Below the pieces are notes generated by a model. It saw only the letters and a program-made list of their open reading frames with translations, did not search any database and had not been told where the DNA came from. Below, piece after piece: positions 36,252 to 45,294 of a stretch of DNA of 64,000 nucleotides (positions are counted from its first letter, which is position 1; the number at the start of each line of letters is the position of its first letter). The translations under genes were made by a program, and so were the position numbers. The DNA comes from Caulobacter rhizosphaerae (lineage in GTDB: Bacteria; Pseudomonadota; Alphaproteobacteria; Caulobacterales; Caulobacteraceae). The stretch spans positions 2,472,501-2,536,500 of the forward strand of contig NZ_CP048815.1 in NCBI RefSeq assembly GCF_010977555.1. The letters are read 5' to 3'.

Positions 36252-38597
36252 ATGCGTAAGTTGATCCTGCTGGCGAGCGCGGCCGCCGGCGTACTGGCGA
36301 CGCCGCATCTGGCGGCGGCCCAGGACAAGACCGAGAGCACCGGCCTGGCCGAGATCGTCGTCACGGCGACCAAGCGTTCGGCCAATCTGCAGAGCGTCCC
36401 CGTGGCCGTGACGGCCGTCACCGCCGAGACGATCGAGAACCAGCGGATCAACGAGTTCGGCGACCTCACGCGCGCGGCCGCGTCGCTGACCCTGACCCAG
36501 AGCACGGCCTCGCCGAACAACGCCATCATCCTGCGCGGGATCGGCACCTACGCCTTCTCGATCGGGGTGGAGCCCTCGGTGGCGGTGATCATCGACGACG
36601 TGCCGGTGGTCCAGCAGGCCCAGGCCTTCGACAACCTGTCCGACGTCGAGCGCATTGAGGTCCTGCGCGGCCCGCAAGGCACGCTGTTCGGCAAGAACGC
36701 CAGCGCCGGCGCGATCAACATCGTCACCCGCGATCCGTCGGCCGCTTTCAGCGGCCACGCCTCTGCGACCGCCACGACGGACCGCGGCTACAAGGCCGAC
36801 GGCGCCATTTCGGGCCCGATCTCGGACACCACCGGCTATCGCCTCGGCGTCTACTACAACCAATGGGACGGCAATGTCCGCAACCTGCACAACGGCCACC
36901 GCCTGAACGACAACACCTCCTACGGCGTGCACGGCAAGCTGCGGTCCGAGCTGACCGACAAGCTGGTGCTGTCGCTGAGCGGCTCGTACGCCAAGTCCAA
37001 GTCCGACGGCACGGCCGCCACGCTGCGCTACATCGACCTGAACTACCGGCCGGCCGGCGCGACCACCCCGGTGATCCCGCGCTACAACGGCGTCTCGATC
37101 CTGCCGGCCCTGGCCGACATCCAGCCCGGCGCCGACAACCGCCGCACGCGGGTCGACAACGACGGCTTCACCGAAAACAAGCAGGCCAGCTTCAGCGGCA
37201 AGCTGGCCTACGACCTCGGCTTCGCCAGCCTGATCTCCGTCACCTCGTACCAGGACTGGAAGTACGACTTCTCGGCCGACGTCGACGGAACCGACCTGGC
37301 GGTCAACGGCGCGGCGCCGAACGTCACCAACCCGATCGCGCCGGGCCTGGGCGTCAGCAATTCGGGCCCGTACCATTCCAAGTCGTTCACCCAGGAAGTC
37401 CGCCTGACGTCGAAGGGCGAGGGCCCGCTGTCCTACGTGGCCGGCGCCTTCTTCGCGGACGCCAAAACCAACCGCTCGTTCCAGCGCGGCCCGGCCCTGA
37501 TCCTGGCCAATTGGTACGGCGAGCAGAGCACGCGCAGCATCGCCGCCTTCGCCGGCCTGGACTACAAGTTCCCGACCAAGACCACGCTCAGCGGCGCGGT
37601 GCGCGTCAACAACGAGCGGATCGAGGACTTCTTCGTCAACCGCCTGCCGACCGCCACGGTGTACGTGTCGCCGACCAGCATCGGCACCTGCGGCGCCGGC
37701 AGCCAGCAGTGCGCCGGCCGCAACGAGGACACCGTCGCCACCTGGAAGCTGTCGGTGAACCAGGAGATCGCGCCGCGTGTCTCGGTCTACGCCAGCGCGG
37801 CCACGGGCTATAAGGGCTACGCCTACGACATCTCGTCGGGCTACACGCCGCTGCGCACCCAGAATCCAGTGCGGTCCGAGACGTCGACGTCCTACGAAAC
37901 CGGCCTGAAGAGCCGCTTCTTCGACAATCGGCTGCAGTTGAACATCGCGGCCTTCTACACCGACTACGACAACTTCCAGGCTCAGTCGTCGCAATACATC
38001 AACGGCGCCCTGCAGCAGAAGCTGAACAATGTCGGCAAGCTGCGCACCAAGGGCCTGGAGGTCGAAGCCCAGGCCATGCCCGTCGAGTGGCTGCGCCTGG
38101 ACGCCTCGGCCGCCTATACCGACGCCCAGGTGCTCTCGTTCCCGAACGCCGCCTGCTATCCCGGCCAGGCGCAGACCGGCACGGGCTGCGCCCCCTCGAC
38201 CAATCCGACGGGCCTGGGCAACGTCCAGGACCGTTCCAACACCCAGCTGCCCAACAGCCCGAAGTTCAAGATCAACCTCGGGGCCATGGTCACGCGCGAC
38301 CTGGGCAACGACATGAAGGGCATGTTCGGCTTGAACTATCAGCACCAGAGCAAGGTCAATTTCGACCTGCTGGGCAATCCGCTGGCCGAGCAGAAGGCCT
38401 ATGGCCTGCTCAACGGTTCGGCCGCCATCGAGCGCGGCAACGTCAAGGCCACCATCTTCGTCAACAACCTGCTCAACGAGCACTTCGTGTCGGGGATCGG
38501 CGACGGCTTCGGTTCGTACGGCGTCCACCTGGTCACGCAGGTGCTGTCGCGCGACAGCGATCGCTATTTCGGCCTGAAGGTGGACACCAAGTTCTAG
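36252..38597 (+). CDS. TonB-dependent outer-membrane receptor
   Basis: A 781-residue TonB-dependent receptor. It has a signal peptide (MRKLILLASAAAGVLAT to AAAQ). The plug domain includes AEIVVTATKRSANLQSVPVA, ERIEVLRGPQGTLFGKNASA and GAINIVTRDP, followed by a 22-strand barrel ending FGLKVDTKF with a terminal aromatic residue. GGGAGGG lies just upstream of the ATG at 36252. Because its promoter shares operators with the GH31-transporter unit, it probably imports an oligosaccharide. The plug resembles the large Caulobacter receptor group for plant-derived compounds. Confidence 0.93.
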   Translation: MRKLILLASAAAGVLATPHLAAAQDKTESTGLAEIVVTATKRSANLQSVPVAVTAVTAETIENQRINEFGDLTRAAASLTLTQSTASPNNAIILRGIGTYAFSIGVEPSVAVIIDDVPVVQQAQAFDNLSDVERIEVLRGPQGTLFGKNASAGAINIVTRDPSAAFSGHASATATTDRGYKADGAISGPISDTTGYRLGVYYNQWDGNVRNLHNGHRLNDNTSYGVHGKLRSELTDKLVLSLSGSYAKSKSDGTAATLRYIDLNYRPAGATTPVIPRYNGVSILPALADIQPGADNRRTRVDNDGFTENKQASFSGKLAYDLGFASLISVTSYQDWKYDFSADVDGTDLAVNGAAPNVTNPIAPGLGVSNSGPYHSKSFTQEVRLTSKGEGPLSYVAGAFFADAKTNRSFQRGPALILANWYGEQSTRSIAAFAGLDYKFPTKTTLSGAVRVNNERIEDFFVNRLPTATVYVSPTSIGTCGAGSQQCAGRNEDTVATWKLSVNQEIAPRVSVYASAATGYKGYAYDISSGYTPLRTQNPVRSETSTSYETGLKSRFFDNRLQLNIAAFYTDYDNFQAQSSQYINGALQQKLNNVGKLRTKGLEVEAQAMPVEWLRLDASAAYTDAQVLSFPNAACYPGQAQTGTGCAPSTNPTGLGNVQDRSNTQLPNSPKFKINLGAMVTRDLGNDMKGMFGLNYQHQSKVNFDLLGNPLAEQKAYGLLNGSAAIERGNVKATIFVNNLLNEHFVSGIGDGFGSYGVHLVTQVLSRDSDRYFGLKVDTKF

Positions 38598-38626
38598 GCT
38601 CGCCCTCCCCGGACGAACCCTGTGAT

Positions 38627-38658
38627 GGGGAGCGGGCCTGGCCTGCTCCCCCTTTTTT
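38627..38658 (+). terminator. Terminator after TonB receptor
   Basis: GGGGAGCGGGCC (38627-38638) and GGCCTGCTCCCC (near 38640-38651) form a GC-rich stem with one G-T pair and a very short loop, followed by CCTTTTTT. The esterase ATG follows at 38691, so it may be expressed by partial read-through. Confidence 0.75.
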
Positions 38659-38690
38659 CGATCCGTGCAGCGACACGAAGGGATCTCGCC

Positions 38691-39623
38691 ATGCGTAACG
38701 CACCTTCCCGTCATCTGGTCGGCCTTCTCGCCGGCCTGGCGGTCGGTCTGACCGGCCTGAGCGCCCAGGCCGCTGCCGGCGACTGGGTCAAGGGCGTGAC
38801 GGCCGCGCCGACGCCCAGGGAGCCCCCCGCCATCGCTCTGCCCGTGGCGACCGAGCAGGCCAATCCCGCGCCCGAGGCCTGGGCCCGGCAGGACGCCAGC
38901 CAGCGCCTCGTCTACAACGTCTCGCGGCCGAGCCTGACCCTGATGCCGGGCGGTCCGGCCGCCGACAAGGCCGCGCCGGCGGTGATCCTGGTCCCCGGCG
39001 GCGGCTTCCAGTTCCTGGCCATGGACAACGAAGGCTACGACGTCGCCAAGCGGTTGGCGCCCTTGGGCGTGCGGGTCCTGATCCTGAAGTACCGCACAAC
39101 GCCGCTTCCGGGCGGTTTCGACGGCTTCAAGGCCGCGCTCGCCGCCACCTTCCAGCGCCGCGAGGGCGGCGAGGAACGGGCCCGCCAGGCGCCCTACGCC
39201 GTCGCCGACGCCCAAGCGGCCGTGCGCGCTGTGCGCGCCCACGCGCGCGAGTGGGGCGTCGATCCCCAGCGAGTGGGAATCCTCGGCTTTTCCGCCGGCG
39301 CGATGACGGTGCTGGGCGCCCTGCAGGCCAACGCGCCCGATGCACGGCCCGACTTCGCGGGCATGATCTATGGCCCGACCCAGTCGAGCGTGGTCCCGCC
39401 CAACGCGCCGCCGCTGTTCGCCGCCCTGGCCGCCGATGATCGCTTCTTCCGGTCGCAGGATCTGAGCCTGATCCAGAATTGGCGGGCGTCCGGCGCCTCG
39501 GTGGAGTTCCACCTGTACAGCGCGGGCGGCCATGGCTTCGCCTCGCAGCCGCACGGCACGACCAGCGACGCCTGGTTCGATCAGTACGCCCTGTGGCTGA
39601 AGGCGATGAAGCTGACGCCCTGA
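38691..39623 (+). CDS. Exported esterase/lipase-like alpha/beta hydrolase
   Basis: A 310-residue hydrolase with a signal peptide (RHLVGLLAGLAVGLTGLSAQ, cut after AQA). VILVPGGGFQFLAMDNEGYD is the oxyanion region of the HSL/BD-FAE-like esterases. GILGFSAGAMTVLGAL holds the nucleophile serine, and the histidine is in SAGGHGFAS. Such enzymes deacetylate sugars or cleave ferulate or acetate esters on plant polysaccharide. GAAGGGA precedes the ATG. Placed behind the TonB receptor, it probably works in the periplasm on the imported oligosaccharide. Confidence 0.8.
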   Translation: MRNAPSRHLVGLLAGLAVGLTGLSAQAAAGDWVKGVTAAPTPREPPAIALPVATEQANPAPEAWARQDASQRLVYNVSRPSLTLMPGGPAADKAAPAVILVPGGGFQFLAMDNEGYDVAKRLAPLGVRVLILKYRTTPLPGGFDGFKAALAATFQRREGGEERARQAPYAVADAQAAVRAVRAHAREWGVDPQRVGILGFSAGAMTVLGALQANAPDARPDFAGMIYGPTQSSVVPPNAPPLFAALAADDRFFRSQDLSLIQNWRASGASVEFHLYSAGGHGFASQPHGTTSDAWFDQYALWLKAMKLTP

Positions 39624-39667
39624 TCCGCTCCAGACGCTGTCGACAGTCGACGATCCTGGGCCGAATT

Positions 39668-39753
39668 CCTCGTCCTTCGACAGGCTCAGGATGAGGAATT
39701 CTACTCAGCCGCCGTGCCATTCGCCCTCATCCTGAGCCTGTCGAAGGACGAGG
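39668..39753. repeat. Perfect 29-bp-arm inverted repeat between convergent genes
   Basis: The arms 39668-39696 (CCTCGTCCTTCGACAGGCTC...) and 39725-39753 are exact reverse complements with a 28-base spacer. The same sequence family appears at 45174-45260. It sits between the 3' ends of the esterase and the GH31 gene and probably acts as a two-way terminator or REP-like element. Confidence 0.85.
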
Positions 39754-39770
39754 GCGGCGCCTCGACGCTC

Positions 39771-42188
39771 TCAGACCATCCAGGTCATGACCAGGCGCTC
39801 GATCCCCATGACCTGCATCGGCTGCAAGGTCGCCGCCGCGCCGTTCAGCGTGATCCGCCGGGTCTCGGTCGGCGGCAGGATGATCCGCAAGGCGTCTGCC
39901 GGCGGCGAAGTCGCCCCCCTCCAGCCGGCCGTGATCGCCAGGGTTTCGGCGCTGGCCTGGACCTCAACGGTCCAGCCCCGCGGGGCGGCCGGATCGCGCG
40001 GCGCGGCGTCGCTTTCGTCGAAGCCGCTCCAGCTCATTCGTCCCGCCTTGTCCGGCGGATAGAGCAGGACGCCGGGGAGGGGGGCGGAGTCGGCGAACCC
40101 GGCGGGCGCCAGGTCGACGAACAGGCCGGAGCCTTCGCGCGCCAGCATCGGCGGCAGCCCGCTGAGCGGCGCGGCGAGGTCGTATTCCGCGCCCCCGACG
40201 TAGACCCGGTCGTCGCGCACGTCGCGCCAGGTGGTCCCCGCCGGCAGATAGGCGCGCACCGTCGCCACGCCCGGGTCGAGCGCCGGAACGACCAGAAGGT
40301 CCGGTCCCAGCAGATAGGCGTCGCCGTCCTCCCAGGCCCGGGGATCGTCCGGGAAGTCCAGCCACAGCGGCCGCGTCACCGGCTCGTAATCGGCGTGGTG
40401 GCGCCACAGCAGGTCGTGCAGCAGCGGCTGCAAGGTCTGGCGCAGCTGCATCATGCCGACGATGGCGGGCGTGGCCTCGGGATACATCCAGGGCTCGTTG
40501 ACCGTGCGGTCGGTGTTCCAGCTGTGGATCGAGAAGCGCGGCATCAGGACGCCCGCCTGCACCCAGCGTAGCAGAAGCTCGGGTTCGGGGGCGGGTCCGG
40601 CGAAGCCGCCGATGTCGTGGCCGGTGTTGGAGACGCCCGACAGCGCCAGGCCCAGGCCCATCTTCTGATTGAAGCGCAGCGTCTTCCAGGCGGTGTAGTT
40701 GTCGCCCGACCAGGTCTGGGCGTAGCGCTGCATGCCGGCCATGCCGCTGCGGGTGACGACATAGGGCCGCTCGCCGGGCCGATACGCGATCTGCGCCGCG
40801 CGGCTGGCCCGCATCATCAGCAGGGTCTGGACCGGACGCTCGCCCGCCGCCGGACGCGCATCGCCAAAGCCGGCGATGCGGGCCCGGGTGTCCCAGATCT
40901 CGTATTCGTTATTGTCGTTCCAGGTCGACCGAATGCCGTAGGCCAGCAACTGCTCGGTCACCTGCCGGCGCCACCAGGCGGCGGCGTCGGGATGGGTGAA
41001 GTCGACATAGCTGCCGACCTCGTCCCAGAACTGGCAGACCACCGGCTCCCCGTCGGCGTCGCTGACGAACCAGCCCTTTTCGGCCAGTTCGGCGTAGCGC
41101 GGATGGCTGACCAGCAGCGCCGGCTTGATGTTCGGCACCAGCTCGACGCCGGCGTCGGCATAGCCGCGCACGAAGCCCTCGACGTCGGGGAACTTGTCCC
41201 GGTTCCAATGGAAGACGTAGCGCTTGTCGCCGATGGAGGTGTAGCCGGACGACAGGTGGAAGGACTGGCACGGGATGTCGTGGCGGCTGACGCCCGCGAT
41301 GAACTCGCCCATGCGCGCCTGGGCGTTCGGCGCGTCGGTATAGGTCATGGTCGAGCCGGAATAGCCCACCGCCCAGCGGGGCATCAGCGCCGGCCGGCCG
41401 GTCAGCCACGTGTAGCGGCGAGTGACCGCCCGGGCGTCGGGTCCGGCGATCATGTAGTAGTCGAGGTCGCCGCTTTCGGCCCGCATGTAGCGGTAGTGCG
41501 GGTGGTAGTTGTCGTGCTCGTGGCCGAAATCGAAGACCGGGTCGGCGGTGGTGTCGTAGAACACGCCGTGCGCCGCGCCCTCGGCGTCGACGACCAGCAC
41601 GTACGGGATCGCCTTGTAGAGCGGATCGTCGGCGGAGGCGTCGTAGCCCATCGGGTCCAGATTGGTCAGGCGGAACCGACGTCCCGCCCGGTCCATGGCG
41701 CCGGCACGCTCGCCCAGGCCGTAATAGCGCTCGCCCGGCTGTCGCTTGACGTAGTGATAGACGCCGTCGTCCCACCAGCCGAAATTGTAGGCCTGGGTCG
41801 GCCGGTCCTCGGCGATGACGCGCCAGCCGTCGGAGGCGGCCTGCGACCAGCGGCAGAAGAAACCCGCCAGGGTGATCTCCAGGCGCAGACGCGAGGTGGT
41901 CAGCACCAGCACGCCCTCCGCCTCATCGAGGGTGAAGACGGGGGCCGCGAAGCCGGAAACATCCATCCGATCGCGGCCCGGCTCGGCGATATCCGTCTGT
42001 CCGGGTGCGACGGCCCAACTGGGCGGCGATGTCGAGACGCCGCCGGCCAGCAGCAGGACCCGGATGATGTCGTCCTCCAGCACGAAGACGTGGGCGACCG
42101 CGCCGGTGTCGGCGCGCAGGGTCACGCGGGAGCCGGTCCGCTCGGCCAGGATGAAGAGGGGAGGCAGGGCCAGGGTGGCTTTTCGCAT
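39771..42188 (-). CDS. GH31-family glycoside hydrolase
   Basis: An 805-residue GH31 enzyme. The N-terminal sandwich domain ends near YYGLGERAGAMDRAGRRFRL. The catalytic barrel shows STWNDNNEYEIWD, where the aspartate in WND is the expected nucleophile, and GMAGMQRYAQTWSGDNYTAW, where the Asp in WSGD is the likely acid/base. There is no signal peptide, so it works in the cytosol. GH31 covers alpha-glucosidases, alpha-xylosidases and transglucosidases; the NDNNE form does not decide between them. Its ATG lies 2 bases after the transporter stop, so uptake and hydrolysis are coupled. Confidence 0.88.
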   Translation of the reverse strand: MRKATLALPPLFILAERTGSRVTLRADTGAVAHVFVLEDDIIRVLLLAGGVSTSPPSWAVAPGQTDIAEPGRDRMDVSGFAAPVFTLDEAEGVLVLTTSRLRLEITLAGFFCRWSQAASDGWRVIAEDRPTQAYNFGWWDDGVYHYVKRQPGERYYGLGERAGAMDRAGRRFRLTNLDPMGYDASADDPLYKAIPYVLVVDAEGAAHGVFYDTTADPVFDFGHEHDNYHPHYRYMRAESGDLDYYMIAGPDARAVTRRYTWLTGRPALMPRWAVGYSGSTMTYTDAPNAQARMGEFIAGVSRHDIPCQSFHLSSGYTSIGDKRYVFHWNRDKFPDVEGFVRGYADAGVELVPNIKPALLVSHPRYAELAEKGWFVSDADGEPVVCQFWDEVGSYVDFTHPDAAAWWRRQVTEQLLAYGIRSTWNDNNEYEIWDTRARIAGFGDARPAAGERPVQTLLMMRASRAAQIAYRPGERPYVVTRSGMAGMQRYAQTWSGDNYTAWKTLRFNQKMGLGLALSGVSNTGHDIGGFAGPAPEPELLLRWVQAGVLMPRFSIHSWNTDRTVNEPWMYPEATPAIVGMMQLRQTLQPLLHDLLWRHHADYEPVTRPLWLDFPDDPRAWEDGDAYLLGPDLLVVPALDPGVATVRAYLPAGTTWRDVRDDRVYVGGAEYDLAAPLSGLPPMLAREGSGLFVDLAPAGFADSAPLPGVLLYPPDKAGRMSWSGFDESDAAPRDPAAPRGWTVEVQASAETLAITAGWRGATSPPADALRIILPPTETRRITLNGAAATLQPMQVMGIERLVMTWMV

Positions 42189-42190
42189 CG

Positions 42191-43438
42191 TCAGGCCTCT
42201 TTCACGATCAGATGACGACGCATGGCGAACAGCCACGCGGCGCCCAGCAGGTCGAACACGCCGAGGCAGGCGAACAGCGGCGCGAAGCCGATCTTGTCGG
42301 CCAGCTGGCCGATCGCCAGCGAGAACAGCAGCCCGCCGGTCCAGCCGGCCATGCCGACCAGGCCGTTGGCCTTGGCGATGTCGCCCTTGGCGAACACGTC
42401 CGCCGACAGGGTGTTGATCAGCACCGAGATCACCTGGTGGGCGAAGCCGCCGATGGACAGAAGCGCGATCGCCGCCATCGGATGGCCGACCAGGCCGACA
42501 AAGCCCGGCGCGATCATCAGCACCGCGCCGAGCCCGACGCCGGCGATGCGGGAGGACTCCAGGCTCAGGCCGCGCCACTTCTGCAGGAATGGCGCGAGAT
42601 AGCCACCCAGGACGCCGCCGGCATCGGCGGCCAGGAAAGGCATCCAGGCGAACAGGGCGATGTGGGCCAGATCCATGCCTCGCTCCTTGGCCAGGTACAG
42701 CGGGATCCAGAACGAGAAGGTCTGCCAGGCCGGCTCGGCCAGGAACCGCGGAACGGCGATGGCCCAGAACCGGGGGGTGACGATGATCGCCTTCAGCGTG
42801 GTGGCGCTGGCCGGTACGGGGCGTTGGCCCGCCTGGATCTCCGCCAGTTCGGCGGGCGAGACGTAACTTGCCTTGGTCGGTGAGCGGTAGAGGTGGAACC
42901 AAACGCCGGCGAAGACCACACCGAACAGACCCGTGACGAAGAACGCCGACTGCCAACCCCAGGTCTTGGCGACCACGACGACCAGGACGGGAGCGATCAC
43001 CGCGCCGAGCGAGGTTCCCGCATTGAACCAGCCAACGGCGACGGATCGCTCGCGATCGGGGAACCACTCGCCAATCGACTTCATGCCGGCCGGGATGGCG
43101 GCGGCCTCGGCCATGCCCAGCATGCCGCGGAACGCCGCCAGGGACAGCCAGCCACGGGCCGCGCCATGGGCCATGTTGGCCAGGCTCCAGGCCAGGGCGA
43201 ACAGCGCGAACCCCGCCGTCAGCCCAATCCTGTCGATCAGCAGGCCGGCGATCGGCTGCATGATCGTATAGGCCAACTGGAAGGCGCCGACGATGTAGCT
43301 GTACTGCTCGGTGGTGATCGCCAGATCGTGCTTCAACTGCGGCGCCAGCACGCCGAGCGAGTTCCGCGCGATGTAATTGATGATCGTGCCGACGATCACC
43401 AGCAAGAGAATGCGCAGTCGCGCCGAGCGCCAAGTCAT
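42191..43438 (-). CDS. MFS transporter, ExuT/hexuronate-like
   Basis: A 415-residue major-facilitator protein of the anion:cation symporter group. The first helix region NYIARNSLGVLAPQLKHDLA and the second, IVGAFQLAYTIMQPIAGLLI, match hexuronate/glucarate permeases such as ExuT and GudP. GMLGMAEAAAIPAGMKSIGE and WFPDRERSVAVGWFNAGTSL are family signatures. It imports an acidic sugar or a small oligosaccharide, probably for the GH31 enzyme it is coupled to. The upstream region carries the same palindromic motif as the TonB receptor, consistent with uronate-type control. Confidence 0.85.
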   Translation of the reverse strand: MTWRSARLRILLLVIVGTIINYIARNSLGVLAPQLKHDLAITTEQYSYIVGAFQLAYTIMQPIAGLLIDRIGLTAGFALFALAWSLANMAHGAARGWLSLAAFRGMLGMAEAAAIPAGMKSIGEWFPDRERSVAVGWFNAGTSLGAVIAPVLVVVVAKTWGWQSAFFVTGLFGVVFAGVWFHLYRSPTKASYVSPAELAEIQAGQRPVPASATTLKAIIVTPRFWAIAVPRFLAEPAWQTFSFWIPLYLAKERGMDLAHIALFAWMPFLAADAGGVLGGYLAPFLQKWRGLSLESSRIAGVGLGAVLMIAPGFVGLVGHPMAAIALLSIGGFAHQVISVLINTLSADVFAKGDIAKANGLVGMAGWTGGLLFSLAIGQLADKIGFAPLFACLGVFDLLGAAWLFAMRRHLIVKEA

Positions 43439-43701
43439 TCTTTTTCTCCCCCTAACATCTTCTTTTAGCGAAGAGCTCTCATTGGCTTGGAACTCGACGA
43501 CCGCGCCGCCTCGCTCCAGGGCGACCCCATGTCACTTACGGGCGGATTAGTGGGCCGCAAAAGGCCTATTCGCCCTCTTGGTCGGTCCCGACTTCAGCGT
43601 GGCGAGGCCAGCGAGCCGACACCCTCGCGCCTCGGCGTAATGGACCGTCAGAGGCCAAGTTCGGCGGTCGAGCTATGGCGTTCCATCCATGACCAATTGG
43701 G

Positions 43702-43738
43702 ATTGGCCTGTCAATTCTAAGAAATTGTCCTGGCCAAT
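43702..43738. promoter_or_regulatory. Paired palindromic operators before transporter-GH31 unit
   Basis: ATTGGCCTGTCAAT (43702-43715) and ATTGTCCTGGCCAAT (43724-43738; reverse ATTGGCCAGGACAAT) are the same motif as at 36172-36208, with centres again about 22 bases apart. They lie about 270 bases upstream of the transporter start. Confidence 0.65.
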
Positions 43739-43876
43739 CTGGGCGGGCCAAACGGCAAGTTGTTGTCGTTTTCGCTGAGTGAACAAAAACTTTCGTTGGA
43801 TCAGATGCTTTGATGGCGTCGCAGCACCGATAGGCGCGCATAACCGCTTAGGACCGGCTTTTCCCGGATCTGCGAC

Positions 43877-43908
43877 AATGGCCGGCGTTTCGACGCCGGC
43901 CATTTTGC
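43877..43908 (+). terminator. Orphan terminator in divergent intergenic region
   Basis: AATGGCCGGCGT (43877-43888) and ACGCCGGCCATT (43893-43904) are perfect 12-bp arms around the stable tetraloop TTCG, followed by TTGCG; the last T's of the arm give TTTT. No gene reads into it on the plus strand. Confidence 0.7.
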
Positions 43909-44017
43909 GTTAGAGGCTTTCAGCGGTTTTCGTCCGTTCACCCGTCCATGCGGATTGAATTTCGAAGGTCGGGGCGCCAAGTCGGGGCGCTGAAGTTGGC
44001 GTGGGCGTGAGGACGAC

Positions 44018-45091
44018 GTGGGATCATCCCCGAAAGACGAGGCCGGACTTGTCCGCCAGGCGCACAGCCTGACGGCGGACCTGACGACGCCCAGCCGCGC
44101 CGTCTACTGGCTCGACCTGATCCTGACGGCCGCGGCGACCTGGGGCGGCCTGGCCCTGGCGGCCACGACCCACGGCCTGGCGATCGGGCTGGTCGCGGGC
44201 CTGGTCGGCCTGCTGGCCCTCTATCGCGGCCTCAGCTTCATCCACGAGATCAGCCATCTTCGCCCCAAGGACGTGCCGGGCTTCCGTCTGGGCTGGAACC
44301 TGCTGATCGGCGTGCCGCTGATGACCCCGTCGATGATGTACGAGGGCGTGCACAACCTGCACCACGCCAAGGACCGTTTCGGCACCGCCCGCGATCCGGA
44401 ATACCTGCCCCTGGGCCGCTATTCGCCGTTCAAGCTGGCGCTGTTCGCGGCGATCTCGCTGCTGGCCCCGCTGGGCGTGATCCTGCGTTCGGGGATCCTG
44501 ATCCCGCTGTCGTTCGCGGTCCCGGCCGTGCGCCGGCTGGTTCGCACCAAGCTGTCGGCCCTGGTGATCAATCCCGACTTCGTGCGCGAGGACAACGACA
44601 GGACCCGGCCCGACTGGCTGGCCCAGGAGGTGGGCTGCTGGCTGTGGTGCTGGGGCGTCGCGGTCCTGGCCGTCGCCGGCGTCGTGCCGGTGCGCGTGGT
44701 CCTGACCTGGTTCGCGCTGTTCTCGCTGGCCACCTTCGTCAACCAGCTGCGCACGCTCGTCGCCCACTATTGGGAGAACGACGGCGACCGGATGAGTTTC
44801 GAGGACCAGTTCCTGGACTCGGTCAACGTGCCGCCGCCGGCCCTGCTGCCGTTCCTGTGGGCGCCGGTCGGCCTGCGCTACCACGCCCTGCACCACCTGC
44901 TGCCGCGCCTGCCGTACCACAACCTGGGCAAGGCCCACGCGCGGCTGTCGGCCCAGTTGGCGGCGACCTCGCCCTATCACCGGGTCGAGGAGAAGGGCCT
45001 GTTCCTGGCCCTGGCCAAGCTGTTCCGTCGCGCGGGGGTGACGCCCGCCCTGGCGGTCGAGGCCGACGCGGTCGAACGCCAGAGCGCCTGA
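44018..45091 (+). CDS. Membrane fatty-acid desaturase
   Basis: A 357-residue membrane desaturase/hydroxylase. The three histidine boxes that hold the di-iron centre are FIHEISH (residue about 74), EGVHNLHHAKD (about 109) and RYHALHHLLPRLPYHNL (about 292). Several hydrophobic segments separate them. These enzymes use O2 to unsaturate or hydroxylate lipid acyl chains. The start is a GTG at 44018 (GTG GGA TCA TCC). The preceding gap has a terminator but no clear operon partner. Confidence 0.88.
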   Translation: MGSSPKDEAGLVRQAHSLTADLTTPSRAVYWLDLILTAAATWGGLALAATTHGLAIGLVAGLVGLLALYRGLSFIHEISHLRPKDVPGFRLGWNLLIGVPLMTPSMMYEGVHNLHHAKDRFGTARDPEYLPLGRYSPFKLALFAAISLLAPLGVILRSGILIPLSFAVPAVRRLVRTKLSALVINPDFVREDNDRTRPDWLAQEVGCWLWCWGVAVLAVAGVVPVRVVLTWFALFSLATFVNQLRTLVAHYWENDGDRMSFEDQFLDSVNVPPPALLPFLWAPVGLRYHALHHLLPRLPYHNLGKAHARLSAQLAATSPYHRVEEKGLFLALAKLFRRAGVTPALAVEADAVERQSA

Positions 45092-45173
45092 GCAAGCTGT
45101 GGCGGGCGGGACCTGGAGCGCGTTTAGGGCGCTCCGGGAGCTGTGGACAGTTGCCGTCCAGCGCGGTGCGCCG

Positions 45174-45260
45174 CCCTCGTCCTTCGACAAGCTCAGGATG
45201 AGGGCTGCTTGTACGGCGGCAGAGTAGAGTTCCTCATCCTGAGCCTGTCGAAGGACGAGG
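45174..45260. repeat. Inverted repeat, second copy of the 39.7-kb element
   Basis: The arms near 45174-45203 and 45232-45260 match the element at 39668-39753 apart from one base (CAAGC instead of CAGGC in the left arm). It lies between the convergent desaturase and Gfo/Idh/MocA genes. Confidence 0.85.
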
Positions 45261-45294
45261 AATTCGGTCCAAGGCCGTCAGCTGTCCATGGGGC

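Larger units (their letters stand above)
43439..44017. other. 579-bp divergent intergenic region
   Basis: It separates the transporter (minus) from the desaturase (plus). It contains the paired operators at 43702-43738 and the strong hairpin at 43877-43908. The frames I checked are short and without ribosome sites. A transcript starting near the operators and ending at the hairpin would be a small RNA of about 150-180 bases. Confidence 0.5.

Noticed and set aside
34557-39554. A 1,665-residue minus-strand open frame across glpK, the TonB receptor and the esterase
   Set aside because: It is antisense to three well-supported genes and has the His/Gly/Arg-rich composition of GC-driven shadow frames, with no domain.
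39668-39753. The 29-bp inverted repeat as insertion-sequence ends
   Set aside because: Only 28 bases lie between the arms and the same element recurs elsewhere between convergent genes.
43487-43720. A 77-residue frame in the divergent region
   Set aside because: No ribosome site, no protein-like pattern and it runs through the paired operators.
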